From Meloidogyne chitwoodi (taxonomy: Eukaryota; Nematoda; Chromadorea; Rhabditida; Meloidogynidae): DNA of 64,000 nt. Positions 39,853 through 51,260 of the stretch are shown one piece after another (within the stretch, counting starts at the first letter, position 1; every line of letters starts with the position of its first letter). Below the pieces are notes generated by a model that worked only from the letters and a program-made list of their open reading frames with translations, did not search any database and had not been told where the DNA came from. The translations under genes and the position numbers were made by a program. The stretch covers positions 1,426,001 through 1,490,000 of the forward strand of contig JACZZP010000007.1 in NCBI GenBank assembly GCA_015183035.1, in the 5' to 3' direction.

Positions 39853-41159
39853 ATGTTTCTAAAATTCTTTTTCCCGCTTTTATTTTTGATTATCTTAATC
39901 CACTTGTGTTATTCTCAAGATGAAATACCGAATGGGCTTCAGGTTTATAGATAAAAATATTTTAGATTTATTTAATCTATTCCGTTAAAATTAAAGGAAT
40001 TTGAGAATCAATTTGGCCAAAAATTGGTTAGATTAAAAAGAGATGATGAAGATGCTGAAGGAGATGAAGCTGAAAAAGGAGATGAAGCTGAAGCCGAAGA
40101 GAAAAACGAAGATGAGGAGGGAGAGAAGACCGATGATGCTGATAAGGAAGGTGAAGAAGATAAAAAGGAAGAAGAGGAAGGTAAGGATGAGGAAAACAAG
40201 GAAGAAGATAATGAGGACGATAAAAAGGATGATGAAGAAAAAGAAAAAGATGAAGAGGAAAATAAGGATGAAAATGAAGACGAAAAGGAAAAGAAGGATG
40301 ATGATGAGGAAGAGAAAGATGAGAATAATGAAGATGATAAAGAAGAGAAGAGTGAAAAAAATGATAAAAATAAGAGTAAGGATAAAAGTAAAAATAAAAG
40401 TAAGGATAAAAAGGAAGAAAAGTCAGAATCAGACAAACATGATACAGAGCCAGATGAAGAACAAAATGAAGATAAAAAAGGTTACAAGCATTATTTAATT
40501 AAATTTTAATTTATTATTAAGATAAAAAGAAGTCCGATAAAAGTAGAGACGGTTCTAGTAATGATAAATCTGATAAATCTAATAAAAATAAAAAAGGTAG
40601 TAAAATATTACATAAATATTTCTAGTTAATTTTAAAAATATTTTTAAGAAAATGGCGATGAATGTGTTGATCATGCTTATAATTGTCGTAAGCTAAAAGG
40701 CCTTTGTGAATCAAAAATTGAAGCACAAAAATCATATATGGATGATCATTGCATTAATACATGTGGTCATAGTACTTCATGTTCATCATTAAATCCTGAT
40801 CAGACAGGAGGTACATTTACTTTTTAATTAATGTAAATACTTCAATTAGAACCTAAAAATAAACTTAAGCACTTTAACTTTAATATTAGATATAATAATT
40901 AAAATTAAATGACAAAATATTATATTTTCCTTTTTAAGGTATGCCATATTGCAACGATTTGGCTGATAACTGTGATCAGTTAGCTTCTGCCTGTCAAGAA
41001 CCGGTTTAAAAAATTTTTTTTCTCAAATAAAAATTATTTATTAAATAGGCATGGCAAGAACTTATTGTTTCTGATTGTGCTTCTACATGCAATGTATGCG
41101 CTAAACATATTGAAATGCTTGAAAGGAAACTTGTTGGCCAAGCAGCCCCTGCAGCATAA
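39853..41159 (+). CDS. Secreted Lys/Glu/Asp-rich protein with two ShK domains
   Basis: The signal peptide MFLKFFFPLLFLIILIHLCYS is followed by QDEIPNGLQ. Around residue 40 there is a KR dibasic site (KLVRLKRDDE), then about 150 residues of almost pure Lys, Glu, Asp and Asn (40050-40590). The C-terminus has two six-cysteine ShK domains: one from ECVDHAYNCRKLKGLCESK to the HCINTCGHS region, the other from YCNDLADNCDQLASAC to SDCASTCNVC. Nematode ShK proteins are secreted and often found in cuticle, gland or peptidase contexts. The KED-rich spacer is unusual. A gland-secreted role, as for plant-parasite secretions, is speculation. Five or six exons; the low-complexity exon is uninterrupted. Confidence 0.78.
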
Positions 41160-41522
41160 AAATCAAAACATTTGGAATAATGTTGAAGTATTAAATAAAT
41201 ATGAAAATTAATATTTATTTATATTCTTTAATATTTTTTATCTTTACTCTTGTGATATTTTAAATAAAATTTAAATGTGACAATTACTCATTTGGATACT
41301 GTAGATGAAAAATTATTTAAATTTTTATTAAATTTACATTTTGACATAAAATTGTCATTTTGTTAATTTTATATTTTTATCAAAATACCAAACTACATAA
41401 ATTTCACAAGATTTTTAATTTTTCTTCTTGCATGTTTTTTCGCTTAATCATTGAATATTTTTAGGTGAGGTAATACATATTATTGCTTTATATTGGGATA
41501 AATTGCTGTAATATTAAGTAAA
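41160..41522. other. Intergenic gap between tandem genes
   Basis: About 360 bp, AT-rich, with no recognised element. An acceptor-like TTTTTAG lies at about 41459-41465, about 60 bp upstream of the next start. Confidence 0.4.
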
Positions 41523-42958
41523 ATGGTAATTTAAAATTTATTTTTATTAAGAAAAAGTATTTTTAGGGCAGTGAATATCGTCTTGATGCTTGTCTGGATT
41601 TGATGAGAAGATGTATTTGTGTTTATTCTTTATTTTTATTAAATTTTTATTTTAGTACCTCCTCAGGGATGTGAGAAACACTTGTCTGATCTTGTTGCTA
41701 TTGCTCCTGATCTCTGTGAAAGTCTTCTACAAAATGTTGACCAGCCTTTAAAAGTGGCAAAAGGTAAATTAAATATTATTATCGGTAATTTTGAATAAAC
41801 AAAAGGTTGGTTATAGGACAACTAATCCGGTTTTTGTTCTCATAAAGTGTTTTAATTATTAATTTAATTTTTAGATAGAACCTCTGGACGTGAATATTTA
41901 TTATGCGGTAAATATTTCCATTTTAAATTTTTATTTTTGTACTTTAAGACTACAATCGTGATGCTGACAGTTATAGGCGAGCTTTTAGTTTGGATTTCAA
42001 TTATTTTTTTTAGATCTCCATGGACTAATACTTATGATCCTCCCTTAGAAGATGGTGTTATGCCTTCTGACAGACTTAGAAAACTTGAGATTGAAGTAAA
42101 CGCTGCATTTGAAGCCTATAGAGACATGTTAATTAAATATATTTTTTTAATTTTTTAAATATTTTTTAGGTACTTTGAGGGTGGCGTTTCTAGTGTTTAT
42201 TTTTGGGACATTGATAATGGATTTGCTGGTGTTGTTTTGTTAAAGAAGGAAACTGATGGAGCTGTATTAGCAAATGAGAGTGTCAAAGGTTGTTGGGATT
42301 CGATTCATGTTTTGGAATGCATTGAAAGGAAGGTTTTAAATTATTAAATTTTTGAGGGATCTTCCCTTTATTATGTTCTCATTATTTTTGATAGTTTTAT
42401 AAATATTGATAGTTTGCATTATTCAAAAATAAAAATTATCTTTTGTTATTTTATAAAATTTCCAAATAAAAACCTATATAAATGAAATTTATATATGAGT
42501 AAAAATTTTATTTAAGTCATCCAAACACTCCAAATATAAACTGACTACTACTATAATGCTTTGGCTTCAGACACATAATCCTGCAACTACAGGTACAATG
42601 AACTTGAGCGGATCTTTAACACGTACTTGTGAACAAGATAGTGTTGTTAGTGAACAAAACCCTCATTTGGCAAATATTGGAAAAATGATTGAAGTTTTTA
42701 TTTAAACAAATATATAAAAATAAAATTTTAAATTTTAGGACCAAGAAAATAAAATGAGAGCAACCTTGAACGAAGTTTACTTTGGAAAAGCTCGTCAAAT
42801 TGTTGGTGATTTACGTTCAGTCGAAAGCACCACAGAACTCAAAAATCGAGAGGAATTAGGTATTTAATTGTTTTAAATTTATTTTAAATTAAAAAAAATA
42901 TTTAGTTGATGATATCAAAAGAGCAGTAGCAAAGAAATCTGGAAAAGATGAAGCTTAA
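41523..42958 (+). CDS. cap-2: F-actin capping protein beta subunit
   Basis: The CapZ beta subunit, which with alpha caps actin barbed ends. Exon 1 contributes only the initiator Met (41523-41525). The protein then reads [147 protein letters not shown] and [20 protein letters not shown]. This is near-complete colinear similarity to CAPZB. The intron inside SY-R-SPW starts with GC, not GT (donor TATAG/GCGAGC at about 41978). The length is normal. Confidence 0.95.
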
Positions 42959-43329
42959 TAAATATAATTGATTGAATATATTTTTTGGTGCTTAATTTCA
43001 CCTACATTCTAAGTTTTTCGTTTTTTTTTGAATATTCACCAACGCTTTTTTATCTTTTTTAATTATTATTTAAAATTGCAGTAAATATTTTGAATTTATT
43101 TTAAATAGAGTTTTTAAGTATATATAATTTTATTAATTTATATTCTATTAAAAAAAGAAATTGTGCAAAAACAATTGAAAATTCCAACCACAAAAATATT
43201 TATCTTTTTATAAAAAAGTTTAACCTTTCTTTTTATGTTTCCATGGCAACAATATTTTCTGAAAGTTTTTTTTCATCATCCCCTTTTACTTTTCATTAAA
43301 ATATTTAATAATTATTTTAAATAAAAGAA
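42959..43329. other. Intergenic gap, nothing recognised
   Basis: About 370 bp of AT-rich 3' and 5' flanking DNA between two same-strand genes. Confidence 0.5.
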
Positions 43330-44278
43330 ATGGTTAGTTTATAATATTTTTAATTAATTTATTATATTTTTTAATTTTGGAAGGGTCTTATTGGAATTTT
43401 ACGAAAATTAAAACAAAAACAAGGAAGAGAACTTCGAATTCTTTTATTGGTTTTTTATATTTATTTAAATATTTAATATTTTTATTAAAGGGACTTGATA
43501 ATGCTGGTAAGACAACAATTTTAAAAAAATTAGCTTCAGAAGATGTAACACATATTACACCAACACAAGGATTTAATATTAAAAGGTTTTCTTTTATTTA
43601 ATAATATTTAATTTAAATAAAGTGTAATGGCTGATGATGTTCGTTTAAATGTTTGGGATATTGGTGGTCAAAGAAAAATTAGGCCTTATTGGAAAAATTA
43701 TTTTGATAATACAGATGTAAATTATTATTATTATTTATTTAAAATATATTTATTTAGGTATTAATTTATGTAATTGATAGTAGTGATCGTAAAAGATTTG
43801 ATGAAACAGCAATGGTTTTTTTAAAAAATTAATTTATTAAATAATTTATTTAATATTTTAGGAATTATCTGAATTATTAGAAGAGGAAAAGCTTAAAAAT
43901 GTGCCGGTAAAATATTTTTAAAATAAATATATTTTATTTTTTAGATGCTTGTTTTTGCAAATAAACAGGTAAATATAAATATAATTAATTTTAATTTTTT
44001 TAAGGATTTATTAACTTCTGCTAAAGCTAGTGAAATTGCTGGGGGATTACAAGTAAATAAATAAAAGTAAAATTTATTTATTTATTTTTTAGTTGGTAAA
44101 AATAAGAGACAGATCTTGGCAAATTCAAGCATGTTCTGCACTTTCTGGAGAAGGAATTAAAGTATTTAAATTATTTTAAAATAATTAATTAATTTAAAAG
44201 GATGGAATGGAATGGATTTCAAAAAATATAAAAAATGATGGAAATATTAAACAAGGAGGAGGACAGACATCTGAATAA
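43330..44278 (+). CDS. arl-3: ADP-ribosylation factor-like 3 GTPase
   Basis: A small GTPase that releases lipidated cargo from carriers such as UNC119 and PDE6D in cilia. Exon 1 encodes only Met. The protein then reads [20 protein letters not shown], the P-loop [28 protein letters not shown], switch [33 protein letters not shown], the base-specificity [15 protein letters not shown] and [20 protein letters not shown]. The [17 protein letters not shown] and [15 protein letters not shown] segments favour ARL3 over ARL2. A short Gly/Gln-rich C-terminus (KQGGGQTSE) is specific to this copy. At least seven short introns. Confidence 0.94.
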
Positions 44279-45305
44279 TTCTTTTTTTTTAATTTTATTA
44301 TTTAAAAAAAATTGAAAATATAATTTTAAAATAACAATTTTTAAAGAAAAATTAATTTTTAAAATAAATTTAATTAAAAGTTTTCTTCTTTGAAATTTCT
44401 TTTTCAAATTTTTAGTCAAATAAATAAATAAATTTTTTTTCTATTTAAATTAACAACACATTTTTGTTAAATAAATAAATATATTTATTTATTTATTTAA
44501 TTTTAAAAACATTTGGAATTTAAAAAAAAAATTAACAAATATATGTGGACAATTAAAAAAGATTTATTTTTATTTATTTTTATCCTTTTTAAAAGAAAAG
44601 GACCAACAACAAATAAAAAATAAACTCAAAAAATGTGTGTCTTCTTCTTCTTCTTTTTTCATGCACTATTGCTATTAGAATTTTACTATTTTCTTTGTCC
44701 ATTTTTCAAATTTTATGTGTTTTGCTTTTATTTTTATTTAAATATTTTTTTTATTTTTTTCACGCCTAATTTCTTTTGGCGTTAAATAAATAAAAATATT
44801 TTTTTTTAATAATTTTTATTTTGTTTACATAAATATTTAAAAAATAAATAAATGTCCTTCATTTCCAAAAAATCAATTTTAGCTTTAAATAATAAATAAA
44901 TATTTATTTATTATTTAATTAATTAATTATATTTTATTTATTTTTACACTTTTTTATTATTAAAAATTTAATTTTTAATAATAAATTTGCATATTATTTT
45001 TATTTTCCCATACTTTGTTTTCTCTCTCTTTCCTTTATTTTTTTAGTGTTGTTGACTATAAAATAATTTAAAAATAATTAAAATATTTTGGCAATTTTTA
45101 AATTTAATTTAAAATTAATTTAAAAAAAAATCCAGTTTAAAAAAAAAATAAAATATTTTGTGTAATCCCCAACTGTGTGACCTATTTAAAAAGTGAAAAG
45201 TTTGAAATTTATTAATTTTTTCCCAAAACAATTTTTAAAAAAATAATAATTTTATTTTAATTTTTAAAAGGATTTATAATAATTAAATAATTTTTTCAAT
45301 AAAAA
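44279..45305. other. AT-rich intergenic region, no gene seen
   Basis: About 1 kb of strongly AT-rich DNA with simple-sequence patches, for example (CTT)n near 44640-44655. No coding signal or named element. Confidence 0.5.
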
Positions 45306-48300
45306 ATGTATTTCTTTAATTATTTTATTTATTTTTATTTAATTAATACTACTCAACAATATATTCAACGTACTTCTTCAATTTTTGAAAAAATAAAAGT
45401 TTTATTATTATTTTAAAAAATAATTTAATTTTTAAAAAAGGAATCATCTAATAAATGTCAATTAATTAATAATATATCTTCTTCTTTATGTCAAAATATT
45501 CCTTATAATAAAACAATATTTCCAAATCCTTTTATTGAAATGGATCAAACAAATGTTAAAAATATTATATTTTTTTAATTTTTAATAAAATTAATAATAA
45601 TTTAGATAAAAACACAAATAGAACATTTTAAACCATTAATTCGTACAAATTGTTCTCCTAATATTTTATTATTTATTTGTTCTGTATTTATTCCAATGTG
45701 TTAGTTTTTAATTAAATTAAATAAATAATATTATTTTTTAAATTTAATTTTTAAAAAAGGCCCTGAACAAATTCCTCAAGCAATAACTTCTTGTAAATCT
45801 GTATGTTTATTTTTAAAAAATTATTTTAATTTTTAAAAAAAGGTTTGTGAAGAGATTTACAAAGATTGTATTAAAATATTTAATCAATTTGATTTTCCTT
45901 GGTTTTTTTTATTTTATTTTTTAAAATTAATAATTAATTATTTTTAGGCCTTCAATACTTAATTGTTCTCGTTTTCCATCTCCTCCAACAATTTGTATAA
46001 AACCAGAATTTTCAAATAATAATATTTTATCTGAAGAAAAAAAAAGTCTTCTTTCTATGTTAAAAAATAATAATATTATTTTTAAAAAATAAAAATATTT
46101 TATTTAGTCCAAAATTGCCAGAATGTCCTTTAGATTTAATTGATTTAAATCCAAATAATTCAACAAATAAATGTGCTTTTAGATGTGAAAAAACTACAAT
46201 GTTTAAAAAGGTAAAATTATTAAAAATATTTTAAAATAATTATTAAAGGATAAAAAAGAACAAGCTCGTCTTTGGTTTTTATTTTGGTCAATTTTAAATT
46301 TATTAATTAATTTTTTTACTATTTGCTCTTTTTGGATTGATCGTCAAAGATTTTGTTTTCCTGAAAAGTTTAAATTAAAATTAATTAATTTATTTATTTT
46401 TATTACTAAATAATTAAAACATTTTTATTTTTATTTTTTTTAAAGAGGTAATAAAAGCCTTTTAAAAATATAAAGAAATAAACGATGAAAAAAATCTAAT
46501 TAAATTACTATAAAATATTGCTTTCTTTTTTAAAGAAAACGATAAGAATTTTTTGTCAATAAAAATTTAAAGAAAATAAATAAATTTATTTATTTATAAT
46601 TTGAAGGAAAAAATGTGAAAATAAAAGAGAAAATATTTAAAAAAAATAATATTTTAGGTCAATTGGCTTTTTGGCATTATGTTCATTTTTTATCAATTTA
46701 CCTCATTTATTAAGACAATTAATTGGATTTGAAAAAGTTTTTTAATTTTTTAATTTAAAAAATAAATATTTAGATTGCCTGTACTTCTTTAATAAATTCA
46801 AATATTCGTTATTTAATTATTGAAGGATTTAATCAAAATATTTTTTGTTTTTTTAATTTTTTATTTTATTATTTTTGGTAATTTTAATTAAAATTAATAT
46901 TTTATTTTAATATTAATTAATTAATTAGTTCATTAGCTGCAAATTGTTGGTGGTTAATTTTTGGATTTACTTTGTTTGTTTTTTTAATTTAATTATTTTA
47001 ATTAAAAAAAAAGGTATTTATCAGCATCTAAAAAATGGGTAGAAGAAGAAATTAAAAAAAGAAGTTTTTTATTTCATTTTTTTGCTTGGGGATTTCCTAC
47101 TTTATTATCAATTATAGCTTTAAATAATAATTTAATAGATGCTTCAGAATTAACTGGAATTTGTTCTTTAGGTTATAAATTAATTTTTTTATTTTTTTAT
47201 TTTTTAAAAATTCTGGAAAAATTAAAAATATCAGCGACTCACATTTTGTAATTTTTAATTTTTTCCTACCTGACTCTGAAAGAGTAAATAATTAATATAA
47301 ATTTAAATAATAAAAAGAAATACAATTTAAATAATATTTTTAAAGGCAATTTTGATCAATTATCATTATTTTGGTTTTGGATATTACCTCGTATAATAAT
47401 TAATTTAATTGGTTTTTTTCTTTTTTTGATTGGATTTTTATCAATATATAAAGAAAGGAATAAATTTAAGTAAAAAATATTATATATTTTTAAATAATTT
47501 AAAATTAATTAATTATTATTATTTTAAAGAAATAAAGGAACAGATATTTCTAAACTTGAAAAATTTATTTTAAAAATGGGAATATTTATTTTATTTTATT
47601 TAATGTTTATATTTTTAAATATTTTATGTGATTTACATTATTTAATTATTATTAATGAATGGCAACCAAATACGTAAATTAATATTAAATATTTTTAATT
47701 AATTAATTAAATATTTATTTTTAAGAATTAATTGTAAAACAAGAGGAGGTGCATTTTCTGGTAATTGTTTAAGACCAGAACCACCAGAACCAAAATTGGT
47801 TATAAAAAACTAAAACTTATTTAAAAAAATATTTTATTTTTTTTAAAGTATATATTTGGACAAACTATGGGAATGGCTATTGGTAAATTACCTAATTAAT
47901 TATTTTTTAAAAAATTTAAAAAAAAGGTCTTTCTGCTGGTTTATTTATTTTCTCTCCAAAAACATTAAGCACGGTTTACTTTTTAATTAAAAAATAAATT
48001 TAAAATAAATAAATAAAAAAAAGATGTCATTAATAACAAATTGGAAAAAGGCTATATTTTGTTGTTATTGGCCTCTAAAAATAAATAAATCATTTACAAG
48101 TAAATATATTTATTTAATTATTTTTTAATAAATATTTTTAGTAAAAAAACAACAACAAAAACCTTTACTTTCTTCTGTTTCAATTTTACAAAAAAATAAT
48201 AAAAATATTATTTCTTCATCTTCATTTACTATTTTAAATTCACAACAAAAAAATGAAAATAATTATTTACAAAATAAACAAAATATTCCACTTTCTTTTT

Positions 48301-48465
48301 TAAGTAATAAATCTACTACAATGAATATAAAAAATAATGAGGTAATAAATGGGAAAAAATTGATAAAAAATTTATTTAAAATTTTAGATTTATGAAAAAC
48401 ACATTGAAAAAAGATATAAAGAGAAGAATTCAAGAGAAGAAAAATCAAATATTACATATCTTTAA
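45306..48465 (+). CDS. Frizzled family Wnt receptor
   Basis: A seven-pass receptor with an N-terminal cysteine-rich Wnt-binding domain holding ten cysteines: KCQLINNISSSLCQNIPY, RTNCSPNILLFICSVFIPMC, ITSCKSVCEEIYKDC, PSILNCSRFP and TICIKPEF. The linker (PECPLDLIDLNPNN, KCAFRCEKTTMF) is followed by seven membrane helices (first about ARLWFLFWSILNLLINFFT; fourth to fifth around FFAWGFPTLLSIIALNN and GICSLGNFDQLSLFWFWILP). The juxtamembrane Dishevelled-binding motif KTxxxW is interrupted: SPKTLSTMSLITNWKKA has extra residues, and the exon junction lies inside it. The cytoplasmic tail is Asn/Ser-rich with no clear C-terminal PDZ ligand. The domain layout is clear; the paralogue (lin-17, mig-1, mom-5 or cfz-2) is not assigned. 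Confidence 0.87.
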
Positions 48466-48546
48466 TTTTAAATAATAATAATGTTTCTGAATAATATTTT
48501 ATAATTTAATTTTTTATTTTACAAATTTATATACTAAATATTAGTG

Positions 48547-48692
48547 ACCGGAAAAATCGACTTTGCCGGATTTCCGGACCGGATTTTAGTTTTGTGAGTA
48601 TAGCGAGACCGGATCCGGTGGGTATAATCCGGTCCGGAATTCCGGAGATTTTAAAATCCGGACTCCGGCTGAATTTGTCCGGATTCCGGACC
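48547..48692. repeat. Island of TCCGGA words
   Basis: By my count thirteen CCGG sites occur in about 145 bp (such as TCCGGA, ACCGGA, TCCGGT), irregularly spaced by 5-20 bases, including GGTCCGGAATTCCGGA. The core word TCCGGA is its own reverse complement. Flanks are ordinary AT-rich DNA. Confidence 0.85.
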
Positions 48693-49084
48693 AGCTTTGA
48701 GTTTTTTCCATATTTTTTAAAAATATACCAAAATAAAGAAAAACATAGTTGGTATAGGATTAAACCTCCATTTAAAGAAACAATGATTGAAAAATCTTTA
48801 TGAATAGGAGTAATTCAATTTTGGGAATACTTTTTTAAAAAAATCAAATATTCAACAATTTCTAGTGTAGGATTGGACCTTCTATAATCAAATACATCTC
48901 TTGCTACGCCTAAAAATGTCTTCACTTTCAACATTTGTCGGAGTTGTCAAATATTTAGTCACTAGTTTGGCAAATCGTGGATTATTTTATGATTCTTTTT
49001 TCCACAGGTCGAGTGGGCCAGATCGTCGCGGGTTGAGCTCAAGTGTCAAGTTTCGGGACGATAAATGTTCATAATTTCGAGTAG

Positions 49085-49275
49085 TTTTAGCGCCGGAGGC
49101 AAAATTTTAGATTTTTTATGCTCCTGTTACCAAAAATTCATCTTTTTTATTGCCATTGGTGAAAATTTTTTACATCCTTTTGCAAAAATTTCCCTTAAGT
49201 GTCGCAGGCGAAAAAGTAAAAAAATTTTTAAACCTCTGTTGTCGAAAATTTCACTTTTGTGTCGCAGGCGATTTA
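49085..49275. repeat. Degenerate tandem repeat around GTCGCAGGCG
   Basis: GTGTCGCAGGCG occurs at 49199 and 49259, exactly 60 bp apart, each preceded by a related AAAATTTC-containing stretch. Looser copies (CGCCGGAGGCAAAATTTT near 49090) extend the pattern upstream. Confidence 0.65.
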
Positions 49276-49544
49276 TTTGAGGTAAAGATTAATGGTCCCT
49301 AAATTTTTTAGACAAAGCTCTAGTTTTTTGATTCTTTTAACTTATAATAGGTTTACACATACGCTGACAAGGGACACTCACGAACTTTAAGTATGAATTT
49401 CGATTTTTTTTTTTTTTGCACGATCGTATAGAGCAGGGTCGATAACCTATTGCCAATTTTTGGCTTTTTTGGCTCCGACCCCAAAACTAAAAAGTTACAG
49501 GGCTTCAAAGTTTGCAATTTTCGGAGTGGTTGAGTCTCCCCTCA

Positions 49545-49645
49545 TTTTCTTTTCCTTTCCCTTCTTTTCTTCTCCTTTCCCTTCTTTTCTTCTCCTTTCC
49601 CTTCTTTTCTCCTTTCCCTTCTTATCTTCTCCTTTCCTTATTTTT
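49545..49645. repeat. Polypyrimidine (CT-rich) tract
   Basis: About 100 bp of nearly pure C/T on the plus strand, built from imperfect copies of CCCTTCTTTTCTTCTCCTTT with period near 25. Such tracts can form triplex DNA. Confidence 0.8.
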
Positions 49646-49879
49646 TTTTAAATTAAATTTATTTACTCCAAACGGTTTAACAATATTTATTCATTAAATT
49701 AACAACGGTGCGGTTTCTGTAAAAAATGGCCAAAACAAAGATTTTTAGCACAATACGAACATCTTATGAATGGTGTTGTCCAACAAAGATAACATTTAAT
49801 ATAAATATTCATATTTATAAAACAATATTGATTAAGGGTATCAAATAAAGGGATGTCCATTAGGCCTAAAAACTAGAGG

Positions 49880-49984
49880 TCGGAACGGGAGGGATCCCAG
49901 TCGGGATTTTTCGGGATCCCGGTCCCAGAATCCCGGTTTTTTTTTATTTTTGGGATTTTTTGGGATTCGGGATTTTTCGGGATT
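49880..49984. repeat. Island of CGGGAT/ATCCCG words
   Basis: Repeated GGGATCCC, TCGGGATTTTTCGGGATCCC, AATCCCGG and TTCGGGATTTTTCGGGATT words in about 105 bp. The words occur in both orientations, so many parts of the island can pair with other parts. Different sequence from the TCCGGA island but the same style. Confidence 0.8.
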
Positions 49985-50506
49985 AATTATTATTATTATT
50001 TTAACGGATATCTAAAATCTACCTAATAATCTTTTTTCTAAAAAACTCTTTTCATTTTCTGTCTGTAAATAAATTTGCCATGCTTGCATTTTTTGTAAAA
50101 ATGCTTGACGTGATTTTGATGAGCGATGAAAAATATATAATATAACTAAAGGGGGATGTGTGTGCGCTGGCGCAATAATAAGTATAAAAGAATTATTTAG
50201 TAAATAATATAAATTTTGGATTTTTGTCGATAAGAAAATCGCAAAATTACACAAAGACACAAAAAACGTGATATTTTATTCCGTCTGTTTTTTATAAACA
50301 AATTAATTTATATTAATTAGGTTATTTTCCTGAAAATATAGAATATTTTTTTTTTGGTGGAAATATAAAAAATATAAAATTTATTTATACCTATATAGCA
50401 TGTTTTGAGTATAAGACAAAATGCAAGTACTTAATTTTCCATAAATTTTACAGCATTATTTTGTTTGTTGATAACAAATTCTAGAGGCTAAAATAAAAAA
50501 AATTAT

Positions 50507-50856
50507 TCATCCAAAAAATTGTGCAAAACTTCCGGTTGCAAATATAGCAAAACAGGAGGCTACAATTCTCCCAATCCAAGTTTGTGGTACAACATCTCCA
50601 TAGCCAATTGTTGTCATCGTAATCTTAATAATTGGTTTACCATGTGAACAACTTTCTTTTTAAAAATTATCAAACTAACCACTCCCCACCAAAGTGCATC
50701 AGCGTAGCTTCCAAATGCTGGACGCCCATCAAAGACCACTGAGCCAAGTAATCTCCTAAATTTTATTACATTATTTATTTATTAATAATAAATTACCACG
50801 TGCCGCCTTGCCTATCAACATGCAACATTCGCAAAATTTGTAAAAAGCGGACTCTT
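50507..50856 (-). pseudogene. KCNQ-type potassium channel fragment lacking S5
   Basis: Three exons join in frame on the minus strand. They encode the end of the S4 voltage sensor (RFLQILRMLHVDRQGGTW), the S4-S5 linker (RLLGSVVF), then directly the pore helix and filter (FGSYADALWWGVV and [19 protein letters not shown]) and the start of S6 ([10 protein letters not shown]). The match to KQT/KCNQ channels is unmistakable. The roughly 40 residues that normally form S5 between SVVF and the pore helix are missing inside one exon, and S6 breaks into TGSFAQFFG and a stop. S1-S3 and the C-terminus are absent. Upstream lies a tandem repeat. I read this as a decayed duplicate and not a working channel. 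Confidence 0.8.
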
Positions 50857-51260
50857 TATTTTAAAATTAAAATTAGATTATTTAATCAGTATTAAAAAAA
50901 ACTGAACAGCATTGAGTTTTTTATTTTTATATGAGTCAAAAATGGAAAAATGAGTTTCATCTTAAGTTAAACTTGTTTAAAAAAAGGTTTTAACTGATCA
51001 AAAATTAGAAAAACATCTATTCTTTATTTTAAAATTAAAATTAGATTATTTAATCAGTATTAAAAAAAACTGAACAGCATTGAGTTTTTTATTTTTATAT
51101 GAGTCAAAAATGGAAAAATGAGTTTCATCTTAAGTTAAACTTGTTTAAAAAAAGGTTTTAACTGATCAAAAATTAGAAAAACATCTATTCTTTATTTTAA
51201 AATTAAAATTAGATTATTTAATCAGTATTAAAAAAAACTGAACAGCATTGAGTTTTTTAT
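50853..51260. repeat. 168-bp tandem repeat, about 2.4 copies
   Basis: Copies begin at 50853, 51021 and 51189 (TCTTTATTTTAAAATTAAAA), giving a period of 168 and near-perfect identity. The last copy is cut off after GAGTTTTTTATT. The first copy overlaps the 5' edge of the KCNQ-fragment exon, so the tandem expansion started at the exon boundary. Confidence 0.9.

Larger units (their letters stand above)
48466..50506. other. Repeat-rich, gene-poor region
   Basis: About 2 kb without a gene, made of GC-rich palindromic-word islands, a degenerate 60-bp tandem, a polypyrimidine tract and AT-rich filler; each is listed separately. Short open frames here reflect the repeats. Confidence 0.6.

Noticed and set aside
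40008..40436. Ser/Phe/Leu-rich minus-strand frame and Lys/Met-rich plus-strand frame
   Set aside because: Both are out-of-frame shadows of the KED-rich exon of the secreted ShK protein.
49436..49500. CAGGGTCG with nearby CCGACCCC as ends of a hAT element
   Set aside because: The pair is too close together and imperfect, and no target duplication was found.
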